NCBI RefSeq assembly: GCF_000020965.1
Contig: NC_011297.1
Coordinates: 1,426,001-1,490,000, forward strand
Length of the DNA stretch: 64,000 bases
From: Dictyoglomus thermophilum H-6-12
GTDB taxonomy: Bacteria; Dictyoglomota; Dictyoglomia; Dictyoglomales; Dictyoglomaceae
Reading direction: 5' to 3'
Every line of letters starts with the position of its first letter. Positions within the stretch are counted from its first letter, which is position 1. The position numbers were made by a program, and so were the translations under genes. Of this stretch, positions 61,706 through 64,000 are shown in pieces. Under the pieces are notes generated by a model, which did not search any database, was not told the DNA's origin, and was given only the letters and a program-made list of their open reading frames with translations.

Positions 61706-61714
61706 TGATATAAT
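61706..61714 (+). promoter_or_regulatory. Extended -10 promoter of the thiamine operon
   Basis: TGa-TATAAT, with a predicted transcription start near 61721, about 20 bases before the TPP aptamer. Confidence 0.6.
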
Positions 61715-61737
61715 TTCTAAAACTAAAAATTGAATAT

Positions 61738-61842
61738 AGGTTTCCAGGGGAGCTGAGGGGATAAGCTCGGCTGAGAGGAGACCTAAAATCCCGGTCTCGA
61801 CCCTTTGAACCTGACCCGGGTAATGCCGGCGGAGGGAGAGAA
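61738..61842 (+). promoter_or_regulatory. TPP (THI-box) riboswitch
   Basis: The two conserved halves are visible: GGGGAGCTGAGGGG and GGCTGAGAGGAGACC on the 5' side, then ACCCTTTGAACCTGACCCGG, GGTAATGCCGGCGGAGGGA on the 3' side. It precedes a terminator-like hairpin and thiS-thiG-thiH. The 3' aptamer bases CCGGCGG can pair with CCGCTCGG (61861-61868) in the terminator, a reasonable antiterminator. Confidence 0.95.
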
Positions 61843-61852
61843 CATAAGGAAA

Positions 61853-61898
61853 ATAAAGGACCGCTCGGTATAAACCGGGCGGTCCTTTATGTTTAATT
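61853..61898 (+). terminator. Riboswitch expression-platform terminator
   Basis: A 17- to 18-pair stem (61853-61869 with 61874-61890, core GGACCGC/GCGGTCC) with a four-base loop, then GTTTAATT, just before the thiS ribosome-binding site. The T tract is weak, so blocking of translation may contribute. Confidence 0.8.
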
Positions 61899-61911
61899 AG
61901 GAGGGAAGAAC

Positions 61912-62100
61912 ATGCTTGTAAACGATAGAGAAATAAAATTTAAAGGCAATCTAAAAGACCTACTTCTTTTTCTAAATTATCCCACAGAGAAAATCGTAGT
62001 ATTGGTAAACGGAGAGATTGTAAAAAAGGAAAACTGGGAAAACATGAAGTTAAAAGATGAAGATTATATAGAAATTGTCTCCCTTGTAGGAGGAGGTTAA
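61912..62100 (+). CDS. thiS: Sulfur carrier protein ThiS
   Basis: This 62-residue ubiquitin-fold sulfur carrier has a VNDREIKF start and ends in SLVGGG, the C-terminal Gly-Gly that becomes the thiocarboxylate. GGAGG precedes the ATG. It is first in the TPP-controlled operon. Confidence 0.93.
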   Translation: MLVNDREIKFKGNLKDLLLFLNYPTEKIVVLVNGEIVKKENWENMKLKDEDYIEIVSLVGGG

Positions 62101-62105
62101 ATAAC

Positions 62106-62879
62106 ATGAGCTTGATTATTGCGAACACCGTTGTAAATAATCGTTTATTTGTAGGCACAGGAAAATTACCTGATTATAGTATCATCCCTAAAATGCATGA
62201 GGAACTCAAAATAGAAGTGTTTGCTGTAGCAGTAAGAAGAATAAATCCTGAAAGTGGTAAGGGATATTCTATTTTAGATTTCCTCCCCAAAACTGCCAAA
62301 ATAATGGTAAATACTTCTGGAGCAAGAAATCACAAAGAAGCTGTAAAAATTGCGGAAATAGGGAGAGAACTGACAGGTTCTGACTGGGTAAAGATAGAGA
62401 TATCAGGGGAACTAAAATATCTATTACCTGATAATGAAGAGACTATAAAAGCAGCAGATATACTTGTTAAGGAAGGATTTAAAGTATTTCCTTACATATC
62501 ACCAGACCTGGTGGTGGCAAAAAAATTAGAGGAAATAGGGGTTTCTGCAGTAATGCCTTTAGGTTCTCCTATAGGAAGCAATAAAGGCATAGACTGTGAA
62601 ACCTTGTTAAAAGCAATTATAGATGAAATATCTCTACCTGTAATAATTGATGCAGGTATAGGAAAACCCTCTCATGCCTCAAAAGCTATGGAATTAGGAG
62701 CTGATGCAGTACTCATAAATACTGCTATAGCCACATCAAATGATCCCTTTAAAATGGCACAAGCTTTTGATTTAGCGGTAAAAGCAGGAAGATTAGCTTA
62801 CGAAATTGGCCTTCCTCAAGAAAAAGAATATGCTGATGCTTCATCTCCATTAGTAGATTTTATAAAAGGAATTAGGTGA
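62106..62879 (+). CDS. thiG: Thiazole synthase ThiG
   Basis: This 257-residue barrel enzyme builds the thiazole phosphate from deoxyxylulose phosphate, ThiS-thiocarboxylate and dehydroglycine. It has NTVVNNRLFVGTGKL, the Schiff-base lysine in WVKIEISG, VMPLGSPIGSNKG and DAGIGKPSHASKAMELGAD. It begins five bases after thiS. Confidence 0.96.
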   Translation: MSLIIANTVVNNRLFVGTGKLPDYSIIPKMHEELKIEVFAVAVRRINPESGKGYSILDFLPKTAKIMVNTSGARNHKEAVKIAEIGRELTGSDWVKIEISGELKYLLPDNEETIKAADILVKEGFKVFPYISPDLVVAKKLEEIGVSAVMPLGSPIGSNKGIDCETLLKAIIDEISLPVIIDAGIGKPSHASKAMELGADAVLINTAIATSNDPFKMAQAFDLAVKAGRLAYEIGLPQEKEYADASSPLVDFIKGIR

Positions 62880-62883
62880 GATT

Positions 62884-63990
62884 ATGTTAGAAATCTTAAA
62901 AGAAGCAGATGAAATTTTGAAAAATCTTAATAATCTAGAACATAAAGGGGTTAATATAAAGAAAATCTTAGAGAAAGCTAAAATATCAAGGGAAGAACTA
63001 ATCATTCTTCTCACGGACAATTCTGACGAAAACCTTATACTCATGGCTAAAAAAGCTAAGCAACTTACTGAGAGATACTTTGGAAAGACTATAACTCTTT
63101 TTACTCCTCTTTATCTTTCCAATTACTGCTTTTCTCCTTGTGATTATTGTGGTTTCTCAGCTAAAAATAAAATTTTTAGAAAGAAGCTTGATCAACAAGA
63201 AATAGTAAAAGAATATGAGGCAATCAAAGAAATGAATATTGATAGTATTTTACTTCTTACGGGATGCGATAAAATAAATACACCTTTCGAGTACATACTT
63301 GATGCAGTAAAGCTTGCAAAAAATTATTTTTCTGAAATTTCCATAGAGGTTTACCCTATGGAAGAAGAGGAATATGAGATATTAGTAAAAGAAGGACTAA
63401 CAGGAGTAGTACAGTATCAAGAAACATACAATCAGGAAACTTATAAAAAACTTCATCCTATAGGTCCAAAAAGTGATTATGAATATAGACTGTATACTCA
63501 AGAAAGAGCTCTAAAGGCGGGAGTTTATGAGGTAACTGTAGGAGTACTATTAGGACTCCATGATCCTGTGGAAGATGTATTTAAAACAATCCTTCACGCA
63601 GAGTACCTCTCTAAAAAATATCCTAAGGCAGAAATTAACATATCCTTCCCAAGATTTAGAGATCCCCAAACAGGCTTCAAACCTAAATATGAGGTAAACG
63701 AAAAATCTCTCTTAAGATTTATCCTCTGTGCAAGAATATATTTACCTCACGTAGGAATAACTATATCCACAAGAGAAAGCAGTATGTTTAGAGATAGTAT
63801 TATAGGCTATGGCGTTACTAAAATGTCTGCAGGATCAAGAACCACTGTAGGAGGATATTCCAAGATTGAAAATACCAACGCTCAGTTTGAGACTGATGAT
63901 AAAAGAAGTGTAAACGAAATTGTTAAAGCAATAAAAAATAAAGGATATAGACCAGAATTTACAAATTGGATAAGAGGAGGTCTTTATTAA
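62884..63990 (+). CDS. thiH: 2-iminoacetate synthase ThiH
   Basis: This 368-residue radical SAM enzyme splits tyrosine to give dehydroglycine for ThiG; use of ThiH rather than the oxidase ThiO fits an anaerobe. The cluster motif CFSPCDYC (CxxxCxxC) and TKMSAGSRTTVGGY are present. The stop TAA overlaps the next ATG as TAATG. Confidence 0.96.
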   Translation: MLEILKEADEILKNLNNLEHKGVNIKKILEKAKISREELIILLTDNSDENLILMAKKAKQLTERYFGKTITLFTPLYLSNYCFSPCDYCGFSAKNKIFRKKLDQQEIVKEYEAIKEMNIDSILLLTGCDKINTPFEYILDAVKLAKNYFSEISIEVYPMEEEEYEILVKEGLTGVVQYQETYNQETYKKLHPIGPKSDYEYRLYTQERALKAGVYEVTVGVLLGLHDPVEDVFKTILHAEYLSKKYPKAEINISFPRFRDPQTGFKPKYEVNEKSLLRFILCARIYLPHVGITISTRESSMFRDSIIGYGVTKMSAGSRTTVGGYSKIENTNAQFETDDKRSVNEIVKAIKNKGYRPEFTNWIRGGLY

Positions 63991-64000
63991 TGAACTTTTT
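63990..64000 (+). CDS. Start of the next thiamine-operon gene (partial)
   Basis: ATG at 63990 follows GAGGAGG by nine bases and overlaps the thiH stop codon. Only the first three codons (MNF) are visible. By position a further thi gene such as thiF or a thiamine synthesis enzyme is likely; identity cannot be judged. Confidence 0.6.

Overview
The window is a compact, AT-rich bacterial chromosome segment. Arginine is coded almost only by AGA/AGG, most neighbouring genes overlap or lie within about 25 bases of each other, and the gene set is thermophile-like: archaeal-type HerA-NurA-Mre11-Rad50 operon, TrmI-type tRNA methyltransferase, PolX, SIS-type sugar isomerase, family 10 xylanase. The xylanase (352 residues, signal peptide) and the general flavour point to the genus Dictyoglomus. 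This is recognition from memory, and I cannot choose the species. I see no rRNA, insertion sequence, prophage or CRISPR array.

Layout. 1-3217 (minus): a sugar-uptake region with the N-terminal part of an exported carbohydrate-binding protein, a family 1 solute-binding protein and an AraC regulator. 3269-7921: mostly plus-strand single genes (phosphatase, metallo-hydrolase, PolX, TrmI) around tRNA-Ser(GCT) and a lone Clp N-domain protein. 7848-20412 (minus): one tightly packed run of 14 genes, yebC-ruvC-ruvA-ruvB-queH-dagK-DUF2905-spoIID-queA-tgt-yajC-secD-secF-recJ, joining recombination, queuosine synthesis and protein export. 20518-23806: HAD phosphatase, NAD(P)HX repair enzyme, NusG-II protein and SagB-type oxidoreductase.

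23881-33508 (plus): seven coupled genes, a GlmS-like SIS protein, a PAP2-like membrane protein, a glycosyltransferase, then nurA-herA-mre11-rad50. The Rad50 homologue has no CxxC zinc hook. An uncharged hydrophobic hairpin sits at the coiled-coil apex instead, suggesting a membrane-tethered repair complex. 33486-34717 (minus): galU and a cupin. 34954-39030 (plus): homocitrate-synthase-like gene, aconitase-like large and small subunits and an iron alcohol dehydrogenase, behind a leader with a strong terminator hairpin. 39027-44330 (minus): tRNA-Ser(TGA), a phosphodiesterase and a one-carbon folate operon (fhs, folD, metV, metF) ending in a beta-helix protein; FolD lacks the catalytic lysine of its family. 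44429-46854: nitroreductase, sugar isomerase, pheA. 46995-51335: ribose-type ABC importer plus an SDR. 51361-55340 (minus): PsbP-like protein, xylanase, TraB-like protein, MscS channel, rubrerythrin. 55493-60682: DOMON protein, ABC exporter pair, phosphotriesterase-like hydrolase. 60745-64000: DUF523/DUF1722 protein and a TPP-riboswitch-controlled thiS-thiG-thiH operon running off the end.

Two window-wide traits stand out. At least six genes have a -10 box (often TGn-extended) only 6-10 bases before the start codon and no ribosome-binding site, so leaderless or nearly leaderless transcripts are likely. Five of the eight convergent gene junctions overlap, by 4 to 74 bases. Start codons given here were chosen from ribosome-binding sites, and in several genes are shorter than the longest open frame.
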